Assembly: GCF_029109325.1 (NCBI RefSeq)
Contig: NZ_JAQKQJ010000010.1
Span: 868,001-932,000 of the forward strand
DNA from: Nodosilinea sp. PGN35
GTDB taxonomy: Bacteria; Cyanobacteriota; Cyanobacteriia; Phormidesmidales; Phormidesmidaceae
Length of the DNA stretch: 64,000 nt
Direction of reading: 5' to 3'
This document shows positions 25,745 through 33,569 of this stretch, piece after piece. The notes beneath the pieces were generated by a model. It saw only the letters and a list, made by a program, of their open reading frames with translations, had not been told where the DNA came from and ran no database searches. Each line of letters begins with the position of its first letter. The first letter of the stretch is position 1. The position numbers and the translations under genes are program-made.

Positions 25745-27634
25745 ATGGCTCAAAAAACTATTCAATGCCGCCTTGTCGCTTCGCCCACAACCCGGCAATA
25801 CCTGTGGATGCTGGCCACAGAAAAGAACACCCCCCTCATCAACGCCCTCATTCAAGCAGTCGTCAACCACGAGGATTTTGAGACCTGGCGGATCAAGGGC
25901 AGACACCCCGCCGATGTTGTCACTAAGCTCTGCAAAGGCCTGAAGACCGAGGCCCCTTTCTCCGGTCAGCCTGCGCGGTTTTATGCCTCCGCCGAAAAAG
26001 CCGTCAACTACATCTTCAAGTCTTGGTTCACGCTTCAGAGTCGCCTTCAGCGCCAAATAACCGGCAAGCAGATGTGGCTAACTATCCTCAAAAGTGATGA
26101 TGAACTGACCGAGATGTGCGGCCAGGGCTTAGAAACCATTCGGGAAAAAGCTGCTCAAGTTCTGGCTCAGATTGAAAAAGCCGTTGAGACCGATAAGACC
26201 GAGGGCAGCCCAGGCAAATCAACCACAGACTTGATTAGAGCACAACTGTTCAAAAAGCACGACCAGGCTAAACAACCCCTGATTCGCTGTGCCGCCGCGT
26301 ACCTACTCAAAAATGGAGGCAAGGTTCCCGAGCAGTCCGAAGACCCCGAGAAGTTTACCCATCGCCGCCGCAAAGCTGAAATTCAGGTGCAACGCCTCCA
26401 GGATCAAATCGAAGCCCGCATTCCTAAAGGGCGCGACCTAACTGGGCAAGCCTGGCTCTCGACCCTGCTTACCGCCACTACCAACGTCCCCAAAGACAAC
26501 CGCGAGCACAAGCAGTGGCAGGATAAGCTGCTGGCCCAACCCCGCACCATACCCTTCCCCATCCTGTTTGAAACTAATGAAGACCTAGTTTGGTCTCGGA
26601 ACCAATCCGATCGTCTCTATGTGCGCTTCAATGGGCTCAGTGAGCACACTTTTCAGATTTACTGCGATCAGCGGCAGCTTCCCTGGTTTCAACGCTTCCT
26701 AGAAGATCAAGACACCAAGCGAGCCAGCAAAAACCAGCACTCCAGCGCTCTCTTCACCCTGCGCTCAGCCCGCATCTCCTGGCAAGAGAGCGATCGCAAG
26801 GGCCACCCTTGGGATACCCACTACATCACCCTCTTCTGCACCGTGGATCTCCGCCTGTGGAGCGTCGAGGGTACTGAGGAAGTCCGTCAGGAGAAAGCCG
26901 CAGAGACCGCCAAGGTACTTGCCCGCTTAGGCGAGAAGGACAGTCTATCGGATACCCAACAAAACTACGCCAAGCGGCTCACCTCTACCTTAGAGAGGCT
27001 TAACAGCCCCTTTGACCGTCCTAGCCAATCCCGCTACCAGGGCAAACCCAACATCATCGCTGGCATCAGCTTGGGCTGGGATAATCCCATAACTCTGGCT
27101 ATCTGGAACGCCAGCACCCAGGAAGTACTGGTGTTCCGCAGTCTCAGGCAGCTACTCAGCAAGGACTATGACCTATTTCTACGGCAGCGGCGAGAACAAG
27201 GCAAACAATCCCACGATCGCCACAAAGCCCAGCGTCAGGGCAAGAACAATCGGTTTGGTACCTCTCATCTGGGGGAGCATGTTGATCGCCTGCTGGCGAA
27301 GGCAGTAGTGGTTACAGCTCAGCAGTACGGGGCGGGCAGCATTGCCGTTCCAACCTTAGACAACATCCGTGAGATTCTACAGGCCGAGATTCAGGCCAAG
27401 GCTGAGCAAAAGGCCCCAGGCTCCATAGAAGGCCAGAAACGCTACGCCAAGCAGTACAGAAGCAGTATCCACAAGTGGAGCTACGGCAGGCTGCTCGATC
27501 AAATTGGCAGCAAAGCTACCCAAACTGGGCTTGTAGTAGAAGCTGTGAAACAACCTTGGGCGGGTAACGCTAGGGAGATGGCTAAGGCTGTTGCGATCGC
27601 AGCTTATAAATCCAGACAAGCAGTAGTATCTTAG
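25745..27634 (+). CDS. cas12k: Cas12k RNA-guided target-binding effector (nuclease-dead)
   Basis: 629 residues, the usual Cas12k size. The RuvC-like C-terminal half is recognisable but lacks catalytic residues: where active Cas12 proteins have G-[IV]-D-L-G, this has GISLG (S442), and the expected RuvC-II Glu position reads AVPTLD (P536). This agrees with the known family role: binding DNA next to a GTN PAM via tracrRNA:crRNA without cutting, then recruiting TniQ and TnsC. The gene is followed by the tracrRNA and CRISPR array on the same strand. Confidence 0.95.
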   Translation: MAQKTIQCRLVASPTTRQYLWMLATEKNTPLINALIQAVVNHEDFETWRIKGRHPADVVTKLCKGLKTEAPFSGQPARFYASAEKAVNYIFKSWFTLQSRLQRQITGKQMWLTILKSDDELTEMCGQGLETIREKAAQVLAQIEKAVETDKTEGSPGKSTTDLIRAQLFKKHDQAKQPLIRCAAAYLLKNGGKVPEQSEDPEKFTHRRRKAEIQVQRLQDQIEARIPKGRDLTGQAWLSTLLTATTNVPKDNREHKQWQDKLLAQPRTIPFPILFETNEDLVWSRNQSDRLYVRFNGLSEHTFQIYCDQRQLPWFQRFLEDQDTKRASKNQHSSALFTLRSARISWQESDRKGHPWDTHYITLFCTVDLRLWSVEGTEEVRQEKAAETAKVLARLGEKDSLSDTQQNYAKRLTSTLERLNSPFDRPSQSRYQGKPNIIAGISLGWDNPITLAIWNASTQEVLVFRSLRQLLSKDYDLFLRQRREQGKQSHDRHKAQRQGKNNRFGTSHLGEHVDRLLAKAVVVTAQQYGAGSIAVPTLDNIREILQAEIQAKAEQKAPGSIEGQKRYAKQYRSSIHKWSYGRLLDQIGSKATQTGLVVEAVKQPWAGNAREMAKAVAIAAYKSRQAVVS

Positions 27635-27689
27635 AACTAGAGCCTGCACTACAATAGGCAAAAAGCTTTGAACCTGGAAAACTGAATAG

Positions 27690-27985
27690 TTCAATAGCGC
27701 CGCGACTCATGCTCTGGCCTCTGAGTCGTGTGAAATAAGGGTTAGTTTGGCTGTCGGACGACAGCCGTGCTTTCTGGCCCTGGTAGCTACTCGCCCCGAT
27801 GCTGTCGGACGAGAGGTTTAGGCTTCTCCGAAGAGATTAAGTCGTAGTTGACGTGCTAGTAACCTCAATTATGGCGTAGGTGCGCTCCCAGCAATAGGGG
27901 TGCGGATGTACTGCTGTAGCGGCTACCGAATCACCCCCAAGCAAGGGGGAACTCGCTCCAATACTGGGTTTGAGGGGCTTTCTCA
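27690..27985 (+). ncRNA. tracrRNA: tracrRNA of the V-K CAST
   Basis: The stretch after cas12k contains, in order, segments that match my memory of the Scytonema CAST tracrRNA: AATAGCGCCGC (27693), AGGGTTAGTTTG, GCTTTCTGGCCCTGGTAGCT, AGGTGCGCTCCCAGCAATA, GGATGTACTGCTGTAG and GAATCACCCCC...GGGGGAAC. A GGCTGTCGGACGACAGCC hairpin (27749-27766) is visible. A longer insertion near 27800-27870 replaces a short hairpin of the Scytonema RNA. Exact ends are estimated; the anti-repeat probably lies in 27945-27985. Confidence 0.85.
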
Positions 27986-28163
27986 CGGTGCAATTAACCC
28001 TGAGCGATCCGCGCAAAGCCTGAAACGCCTATTAAATGGTCAATTCAGGTCTTTGTAAAGGTCAAAAGCCTCGCTATATTAACCAGTACAGTCAGGATGG
28101 ATGAGTCAATCCGCGCAAATGACTTCTGAAAGCCTTAATTTAAGAGCCTTTGAGGAGCCTGCG
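27986..28163. promoter_or_regulatory. Leader region before the CRISPR array
   Basis: About 180 bp between the tracrRNA and the first repeat. It contains no gene. It is the likely leader/promoter zone for the pre-crRNA, unless the array is read through from the tracrRNA. I see no repeat fragment in it apart from a weak CTGAAAGCC. Confidence 0.4.
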
Positions 28164-28923
28164 GTCACAATCAACCACCCTGTTCAGGGGAGGTTGAAAG
28201 ATGACCAATTCACCTGAAGCTTTTAGTAATCTAGAGTCACAATCAACCACCCTGTTCAGGGGAGGTTGAAAGCCTTCATTGCTTCGCCTCACCTCTCTCG
28301 CTGGCCGTCACAATCAACCACCCTGTTCAGGGGAGGTTGAAAGATATTGTGAGCGGGTTTATTGGACGTGAGGCCAACGCGTCACAATCAACCACCCTGT
28401 TCAGGGGAGGTTGAAAGAAAGAGCAGTGGAGGCAACGAACCCTCTACCGGAAGTCACAATCAACCACCCTGTTCAGGGGAGGTTGAAAGATTCGATGGGG
28501 CTTTGCTGCGCTTGCGCTGTTGCGTCACAATCAACCACCCTGTTCAGGGGAGGTTGAAAGGCTTGGCCGCTTCATTGCAACAAGCAAATGGCAAGTCACA
28601 ATCAACCACCCTGTTCAGGGGAGGTTGAAAGGTCGGCGAGCCCGACTGAATGCCGCACCGCCAATAAGTCACAATCAACCACCCTGTTCAGGGGAGGTTG
28701 AAAGACCCTGACCTTGCAAGCGGCCATGCACGGCACCACCGTCACAATCAACCACCCTGTTCAGGGGAGGTTGAAAGGTGAATACGTCGCATTTCAATCC
28801 AGCTAGCTCAGCCGTCACAATCAACCACCCTGGTCAGGGGAGGTTGAAAGCGGGCCAGCTAGCCAGCGATCCGGTGTCCACGAACCGTCACAATCAACCA
28901 CCCTGGCGGAGGGAGGTTGAAAG
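28164..28923 (+). CRISPR. Type V-K CRISPR array, 11 repeats and 10 spacers
   Basis: Repeats of 37 bp begin GTCACAATCAACC and end GGAGGTTGAAAG. They start at 28164, 28236, 28307, 28381, 28453, 28524, 28595, 28668, 28741, 28814 and 28887. The first nine are identical, the tenth has one change (TGGTCAG), and the eleventh is degenerate in the centre (TGGCGGAGG), as usual for the leader-distal end. Spacers are 34-37 bp and all different. The repeat 3' end matches the GGTTGAAAG ending of V-K repeats. No cas1/cas2 is present, so spacers must be acquired in trans. Confidence 0.97.
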
Positions 28924-28971
28924 GGCTGCAACCTTCCTTCTTTAAGAGGATTCTAAGACTTCTGTCTTGAA

Positions 28972-29038
28972 AAGCGACCCCAACAAGGCTTTGAGCGAGT
29001 TGAAAGGTAAAACCTTAGCCTTCTAGATGCTTCCTAAA
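28972..29038 (+). ncRNA. Delocalised homing crRNA targeting tRNA-Gly
   Basis: Separated from the array by about 50 bp, a divergent repeat (CAACAAGGCTTTGAGCGAG then TTGAAAG, ending at 29006) is followed by the guide GTAAAACCTTAGCCTTC (29007-29023). These 17 nt match the tRNA-Gly gene on the minus strand (29211 down to 29195). The preceding target bases are AGTG, fitting the GTN PAM. Position 18 mismatches (T against C). This is the atypical-repeat, short-match homing guide known from V-K CASTs. Confidence 0.95.
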
Positions 29039-29150
29039 CGACAAATAGTGTGTCACCAGCGGTTTGATGACACAATTGTGTCTCGATGACATTAATCTGA
29101 CCTGAATGACACTAATGCGTCACCGATGACAAATAGAGTGTCACTGTACA
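29039..29150. promoter_or_regulatory. CRISPR-side transposon end with TnsB-binding-site repeats
   Basis: Five tandem-like units of form GATGACA-N(6)-TGTCAC occur at 29039-29057, 29066-29084, 29085-29103, 29105-29124 and 29124-29144, ending GTCACTGTACA at 29150. This end is more densely packed than the tnsB-side end. It is proximal to the PAM/tRNA target, matching (as I recall) the LE orientation of the Scytonema element. Confidence 0.85.
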
Positions 29151-29155
29151 ACATC
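29151..29155. repeat. 5-bp target site duplication (tRNA side): ACATC
   Basis: Identical to 6669-6673. It lies 2 bp from the 3' end of the tRNA gene, so the insertion leaves the tRNA intact. Confidence 0.93.
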
Positions 29156-29157
29156 TA

Positions 29158-29228
29158 AGCGGGTGGGGGGAATCGAACCCCCATCATTAGCTTGGAAGGC
29201 TAAGGTTTTACCACTAAACTACACCCGC
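29158..29228 (-). tRNA. tRNA-Gly (UCC)
   Basis: On the minus strand a 71-nt cloverleaf folds: acceptor stem GCGGGTG/CACCCGC, D-arm around TTTAGTGG, anticodon stem TTAGC/GCTAA with loop CTTCCAA giving anticodon TCC, and T-arm GGGGGTTCGATTCCCCC. CCA is not encoded. The anticodon arm is the target of the transposon's homing guide, and the insertion lies just beyond the 3' end. Confidence 0.96.
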
Positions 29229-29479
29229 GAACTATCGGCTATTTTACCACATCGTCTGCGGTGGCTGAGCAGCCGGAGCGCCTGCTGGGTCTGCGGCCCG
29301 CTCAAGGAAGCCGTCTTTTGATGGATACGATACCAGATGCTCTGAACTAAATCTTTATAATGAAATGCCTGGCAACCTGCTCCGGGGCGGCCCAATTTAG
29401 CCCCCGCAGCGTGTCTAGGCCCCAGTGTTGAGCGGTGTGGTGGACGATGCTTCGCTGCTGTTATCTAGAGAGTTAGAGT

Positions 29480-30499
29480 TTGCCTGTGTCTGCATCGACA
29501 GCTTATCTATTGGTGTTCCACGGTAGCCGCGACCCCCGGCCAAGCCAGGGTATGGAGCGGTTGGCCCACTTTGTGCGATCGCAGGAGGCCGGGCTCTGGG
29601 GTCACCACCCTGGCTCTACAGCCCGCCCAGGCGGTCGCCTTGACCCCAGCAAACGGTCAGCCGGGGTACGGTTGGCCAGTGCTCAACCGTCTGCATTCCC
29701 GCGCCGCGCCGTGGCCCTAGACCAGCTGCGACCCAGCCTCTCCCTCCCCGCCGACGCCCAAGCCACCATCCTGCGCAGCAGAGTCGCTCCGCCCGAAACG
29801 GTCAGCGGCCCGCTGGTGGGCACCGCCTGCCTCGAAATCGGAGCCGTGCCCCTGCACCAGCAAATTATCGCCTTCAGCCGTCGCGCCTGCGCAGCTGGGG
29901 TGCAGCGGGTGCGCATAGTACCGCTGTTTTTGCTGGCTGGCGTTCATGTCCTAGATGACATTCCGGCGGAGGTTGCTCTGGCCCAGCAGGGGCTGCCCGA
30001 CCTGAGCCTCGAGGTCTGTCAGCACCTGGGCAGCCATCCGGGCCTCAGGGGGCTGCTGCGCCACAAGCTGCGTGCCACCACCGCCGAAGCGCTCATTGTG
30101 CTGGCCCACGGCAGCCGTCGGTCGGGAGGCAACGCCGACATCTGTGCCCTGGCCCAGGGATTGGGCGGTACTGCTGCCTTTTGGGCCACGGCTCCCAGTC
30201 TAGATGCCCAGGTCATTCAGCATATGCAGAGCGGCGTGCAGCGCCTGGCAATTTTGCCCTATTTTCTGTTTGCGGGCAGCACTACCGACGCCATTACTCA
30301 CCACACTGAGGAGCTGGCCGAGCGGTTTCCCCAGATGGGCTTTCACCTTTTGCCACCCCTGGGGCCTGCGCCAGAGCTGGCTCGTCTGATCGTCGATCTG
30401 GCCCTCGATCGCGTGCCCTCTAGAGCTTTGCAGCCCGCTGGGGCGATGCAGCGAGTGGCCTTTCGCCATGCCGTTCACCCACCGTCTATGGTCTCCTAG
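29480..30499 (+). CDS. Sirohydrochlorin chelatase (CbiX/SirB family, two-domain)
   Basis: 339 residues with two CbiX-like halves. The first begins LLVFHGSRDPRPS and carries RVRIVPLFLLAGVHVLDDIP; the second begins LIVLAHGSRRSGGN and carries LAILPYFLFAGSTTDAI. The HGS motifs hold the metal-binding His. These enzymes insert Fe or Co into sirohydrochlorin. It starts at TTG 29480 or GTG 29486. The next gene makes the precursor of its substrate, so the pair serves siroheme (nitrite/sulfite reductase cofactor) or cobalamin synthesis. A ~75-residue Pro/Arg-rich insert follows the first HGS motif and is unusual. Confidence 0.85.
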   Translation: MPVSASTAYLLVFHGSRDPRPSQGMERLAHFVRSQEAGLWGHHPGSTARPGGRLDPSKRSAGVRLASAQPSAFPRRAVALDQLRPSLSLPADAQATILRSRVAPPETVSGPLVGTACLEIGAVPLHQQIIAFSRRACAAGVQRVRIVPLFLLAGVHVLDDIPAEVALAQQGLPDLSLEVCQHLGSHPGLRGLLRHKLRATTAEALIVLAHGSRRSGGNADICALAQGLGGTAAFWATAPSLDAQVIQHMQSGVQRLAILPYFLFAGSTTDAITHHTEELAERFPQMGFHLLPPLGPAPELARLIVDLALDRVPSRALQPAGAMQRVAFRHAVHPPSMVS

Positions 30500-30609
30500 G
30501 CGGGAGCGCATCCGGGGCTGCGACGGTCTACCCTAGAGAATATCTAGCGGATGACAGCGACTCTGAGCCGTCTCTTTAGAATTTACAGTTTTGGATTTGA
30601 TATCGGCCT

Positions 30610-31416
30610 ATGGTGTTGGCAGCTTCTCAGCCTGGCGGGGTTCAACCCTGCGGCACGGTTTACCTGGTCGGTGCCGGCCCTGGCGATCCGGGGCTGTTTA
30701 CCCTGCGCGGCAAGGGGCTGCTGGAGTGCGCCGACGTGGTCATCCACGACGCCCTGGTGAGCGCACCCATTTTGGCGATGATCAATCCCCAGGCCACAGT
30801 GATTGACGCGGGCAAGCGGCGGGGCCGCCATTCTTTGGGCCAGGAGGAGATCAACCAGCTGATTGTTGAGCAGGCCCAGGTGCACGCCGTGGTGGTGCGG
30901 CTCAAGGGGGGTGACCCCTTTGTGTTTGGCCGCGGCGGCGAAGAAATGGCGGCCCTGGTGGCGGCGGGCATTGCCGTCGAGGTGGTGCCGGGTATCACCG
31001 CCGGGGTGGCGGTACCGGCCTACGCGGGCATTCCCGTCACCCACCGCAGCCAGAGCTCGTCGGTCACCTTTGTCACCGGCCACGAATCTGCCGGTAAGTA
31101 TCGTCCCAGGGTGAACTGGCGCGCCCTGGCCCAGGGGTCAGAAACCATAGTGGTGTACATGGGCATTCACAACCTGGGGACGATTACGGCAGAGCTGCTG
31201 GCCGCTGACCTCAGCCCCGCCACCCCCGTAGCGCTGATTCGCTGGGGCACCTATCCCCAGCAGGAAACTCTGATTGGCACCCTGGCCACCATCGTCGCCC
31301 AGGTGGCGGCAGCGGGCTTTGAAGCGCCAGCGATCGCGGTGATTGGCTCGGTGGTCAACTGGCATCAGGTGTTTAGCCACTGCCGCCCCACGGGCACCAT
31401 CTGGCCCGATCGCTGA
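30610..31416 (+). CDS. cobA: Uroporphyrinogen-III C-methyltransferase
   Basis: 268 residues. SUMT signatures are present: VYLVGAGPGDPGLFTLRGKG, ADVVIHDALVS, VVRLKGGDPFVFGRGGEE, VVPGITAGVAVPAYAGIPVTHR. It uses two SAM molecules to make precorrin-2 from uroporphyrinogen III. It lies 110 bp after the chelatase. No HemD or CysG dehydrogenase domain is fused, so precorrin-2 oxidation must be done elsewhere or by the partner. Confidence 0.93.
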   Translation: MVLAASQPGGVQPCGTVYLVGAGPGDPGLFTLRGKGLLECADVVIHDALVSAPILAMINPQATVIDAGKRRGRHSLGQEEINQLIVEQAQVHAVVVRLKGGDPFVFGRGGEEMAALVAAGIAVEVVPGITAGVAVPAYAGIPVTHRSQSSSVTFVTGHESAGKYRPRVNWRALAQGSETIVVYMGIHNLGTITAELLAADLSPATPVALIRWGTYPQQETLIGTLATIVAQVAAAGFEAPAIAVIGSVVNWHQVFSHCRPTGTIWPDR

Positions 31417-31502
31417 GGGGCAGCGGCTGCCCCCCGGCGGTGGTGAAGCCTTTGCTGGCGATCCGGCAGCTGTCTCACTGTGTCTTTAACTTCCGATCAG
31501 CT

Positions 31503-31964
31503 ATGCACATCAGACCCGGCCAGGCGGAGGACAGCCCTGCGATCGCCGCCCTGCTCACCGAGCTGGGCTACCCCGTCACCGCCACCGCCGTCACCCCCCG
31601 CCTGGAGCGGCAGCTGGTGCATCCCGATGCCGTTCTGCTGGTTGCCGTAGACCAGGAGGCCGTTGTCGGTCTCATCTCGCTGCACTTTGTCCCTCAGCTG
31701 GCGCTGCCCGGCGACTTTTGCCGCATCAGCTATCTGTGCGTGGCCCCCGCGTCTCGGGGGCGGGGGGTGGGGGCCGCCCTCGAAGCCGCCGCCTGGAATC
31801 TGGCGCAGGAGCGGGGCTGCGATCGCCTGGAGGTGCACTGCCACAGCCGACGAACGCTGGCCCACCGGTTTTACCACCGGCAGGGTTATACCGAGTCGCC
31901 CAAGTACTTGGTCAAACCTGTTGAGCCCTCTGGTCTGGGAGACTTCAAGCCCACTCCTTCGTAG
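31503..31964 (+). CDS. GNAT family N-acetyltransferase
   Basis: 153 residues from ATG 31503. IRPGQAEDSPAIAALLTELGYP opens the fold; the acetyl-CoA-binding motif is LCVAPASRGRGVGAALEAAA, followed by LEVHCHSRRTLAHRFYHRQGY. Substrate unknown. An upstream in-frame start at 31440 would overlap the cobA tail region and is less likely. Confidence 0.85.
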   Translation: MHIRPGQAEDSPAIAALLTELGYPVTATAVTPRLERQLVHPDAVLLVAVDQEAVVGLISLHFVPQLALPGDFCRISYLCVAPASRGRGVGAALEAAAWNLAQERGCDRLEVHCHSRRTLAHRFYHRQGYTESPKYLVKPVEPSGLGDFKPTPS

Positions 31965-31970
31965 GGGAGT

Positions 31971-32114
31971 CTAGTGGTCTGTCAAGTTAAATGTGGCGGG
32001 TTAACGGGGTTGGCGGTCTACGGTAAACGGTACACGGCTCGCCTTAAACCGCTTACCGTGAACCGTGAACCCTAAATCACACCTGCCGTCATTATTTTTT
32101 TGACTGAACACTAG
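31971..32114. repeat. MITE-like element, family 1, copy A
   Basis: 144 bp bounded by CTAG. The left terminus CTAGTGGTCTGTCAAGTTAA and right terminus TTTTTTTGACTGAACACTAG form an imperfect inverted repeat, and the interior is itself a palindrome (GGTAAACGGTACACGGCTCG against CCGCTTACCGTGAACCGTG). It resembles copy C at 45247 closely and shares its right CTAG with copy B. Confidence 0.75.
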
Positions 32115-32255
32115 TAGACTGCCAAGCTAAAGATGACGGGTCGGTGGGGTATACGGTTCAAGGTTTTAGGTTCAAGGCGAGCCGTAGACCGTATACCTTG
32201 AACCCTGCACCCAGAACAGCTGGCTCCTGTCACCATCAGCTTGGTCAAGTACTAG
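32111..32255. repeat. MITE-like element, family 1, copy B
   Basis: 145 bp, from CTAGTAGACTGCCAAGCTAA to TTGGTCAAGTACTAG. Same design as copy A (CTAG ends, about 30-bp imperfect inverted termini, palindromic interior) but diverged inside (TATACGGTTCAAGG against CCGTATACCTTGAACC). It abuts copy A through a common CTAG, as if one inserted at the other's end. The remaining gap to 32329 holds no gene. Confidence 0.7.
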
Positions 32256-32329
32256 TCCTTGCCTAAGCTGATGGTGACAAGCTTTAACAGCCTAGGATTG
32301 AGGATTTTAGGTATCCAGTTCAAGGTCGG

Positions 32330-32818
32330 TTATGAGTCATAGTAGGCCGTGCCATCTTTGTGAAAGAACCGCCACTGACCATCCACCAGCTGTGCCGCGA
32401 TGTCGTCGTCGGGGTAGGTTGCTGTATCCCCTGGGGTTCTGTCGCCAATTTCGAGGTAGACCACCTCGGCCTCGGTTTCATTGACCAGCCGGTGGGCGTT
32501 GCCTGAGCCAGCCTTAAACCCGGCGCACATACCGGGCTGGAGTTGGGTAGGGCCGCTGTCGGTGTAGAGCGTCGGCTGGCCGGAAACCACAAAGATGAAT
32601 TCGTCCTGGTGGCTGTGGCTGTGGCGCAGCGCCGACACCGCCCGGGGAGATAGGTGAGTCAGGTTGACGCCAAAGTTGGAGAGGCCAAACAGATCGCCGA
32701 GGGGGCGCTTGACTCGGCCCGCCATTTGGGAGGCAAAGGGCTCTGGATAGTGGGAGGGTCTGGTTCGGAGGGGGGCCTGGGAGGCCGCGATCGCAATGGG
32801 CGATGGGTTCAAGGTCAT
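32330..32818 (-). CDS. Cupin-domain protein
   Basis: 162 residues. The cupin metal-site motif is HSHSHQDEFIFVVSGQPTLYTDSGP, then PGMCAGFKAGSGNAHRLVNETE, a typical double-stranded beta-helix protein. It could be a small-molecule-binding or isomerase/dioxygenase-like enzyme; substrate unknown. Minus strand, alone. Confidence 0.8.
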   Translation of the reverse strand: MTLNPSPIAIAASQAPLRTRPSHYPEPFASQMAGRVKRPLGDLFGLSNFGVNLTHLSPRAVSALRHSHSHQDEFIFVVSGQPTLYTDSGPTQLQPGMCAGFKAGSGNAHRLVNETEAEVVYLEIGDRTPGDTATYPDDDIAAQLVDGQWRFFHKDGTAYYDS

Positions 32819-32990
32819 GGTGCAATCGTTCAGCTATGGGGATGCCAATAGCTCAACAATAAGCCCCGCAGCCCCCTGGTCGGAATAGCTGCGAGGCGGG
32901 TTGACGATCGAGTTGCCAGGCATCGCCAGCAGGCACGCCAAACTCGGTTGCCTGCCCAACCGGCTCAATCAGAGACAGTGGGCAATGTCC

Positions 32991-33440
32991 TTACTCGTAG
33001 AGCCAGCCCTGGGCAGCGGGTTCCCAGCTCACCAGTTCGCCGTCGCTGAACCACAGGGCGATCTCGGCCTGGGCGGTCTCGGGCGCGTCGGAACCGTGGA
33101 TGATGTTGCGGCCCACGGTCACCCCCAGGTCGCCGCGAATGGTGCCCGGTTCAGCCTCCAGGGGCTTGGTCGCCCCGATGATCTTGCGGGCCGAGGCGAT
33201 CACGCCTTCCCCTTCCCACACCATGGCCACCACCGGCCCAGAGGTGATGAAATCCACCAGCCCGGCGAAGAAGGGGCGCTCGCGGTGGACGTCGTAGTGC
33301 TTTTCGGCCAGCTCGCGGGAGACGGCCATAAACTTCAGGCCCACCAGCTTAAAGCCCTTGGTTTCAAACCGGCCAATGATGTTGCTGACGAGGCCGCGCT
33401 GCACGCCGTCGGGCTTGATCATCAAAAAAGTGCGTTCCAT
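32991..33440 (-). CDS. ndk: Nucleoside diphosphate kinase
   Basis: 149 residues, full length. [18 protein letters not shown] opens the fold and [16 protein letters not shown] holds the active-site His that is transiently phosphorylated. It equilibrates NTP and NDP pools. It is a single gene, with AGGAACAGG upstream of its start on the minus strand. Confidence 0.97.
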   Translation of the reverse strand: MERTFLMIKPDGVQRGLVSNIIGRFETKGFKLVGLKFMAVSRELAEKHYDVHRERPFFAGLVDFITSGPVVAMVWEGEGVIASARKIIGATKPLEAEPGTIRGDLGVTVGRNIIHGSDAPETAQAEIALWFSDGELVSWEPAAQGWLYE

Positions 33441-33569
33441 AGATACCTGTTCCTAGTGCGGGGTGAAAGGTTGGTTGTGAAAGGGTCTGTGGTGCAAGAC
33501 CTTTACCATGCTCAGAAACGGTGGCCATTTTGTAAAGGATTTGGTCAAAGATTTATGGTCGGGGGGCCG

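Larger units (their letters stand above)
6674..29150 (+). mobile_element. Complete type V-K CRISPR-associated transposon (CAST), 22.5 kb
   Basis: The element begins TGTACAGTGAC (6674) and ends GTCACTGTACA (29150), a perfect 11-bp terminal inverted repeat. Both ends carry arrays of TnsB-type sites, and ACATC flanks both sides. It encodes tnsB, tnsC and tniQ at the left, and an HTH regulator, cas12k, tracrRNA, CRISPR array and homing guide at the right, with a 14-kb cargo between. There is no tnsA and there are no cas adaptation genes, as is usual for V-K. All components look intact, so it may be active. Lacking TnsA, such elements are known to make cointegrates as well as simple insertions. 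Confidence 0.95.

Noticed and set aside
28362..28711. Open frames with repeated NQPPCSGEVER-like peptides
   Set aside because: They are translations of the CRISPR repeats, not genes.
28164..28923. One of the ten array spacers as the homing guide
   Set aside because: None of the spacer starts matches the tRNA-Gly gene; only the separate guide at 29007 does.
6674..29150. A type I (Cascade) CAST or a plain Tn7
   Set aside because: No tnsA, tnsD/E or cas5/6/7/8 genes are present; a single Cas12k with tracrRNA defines type V-K.
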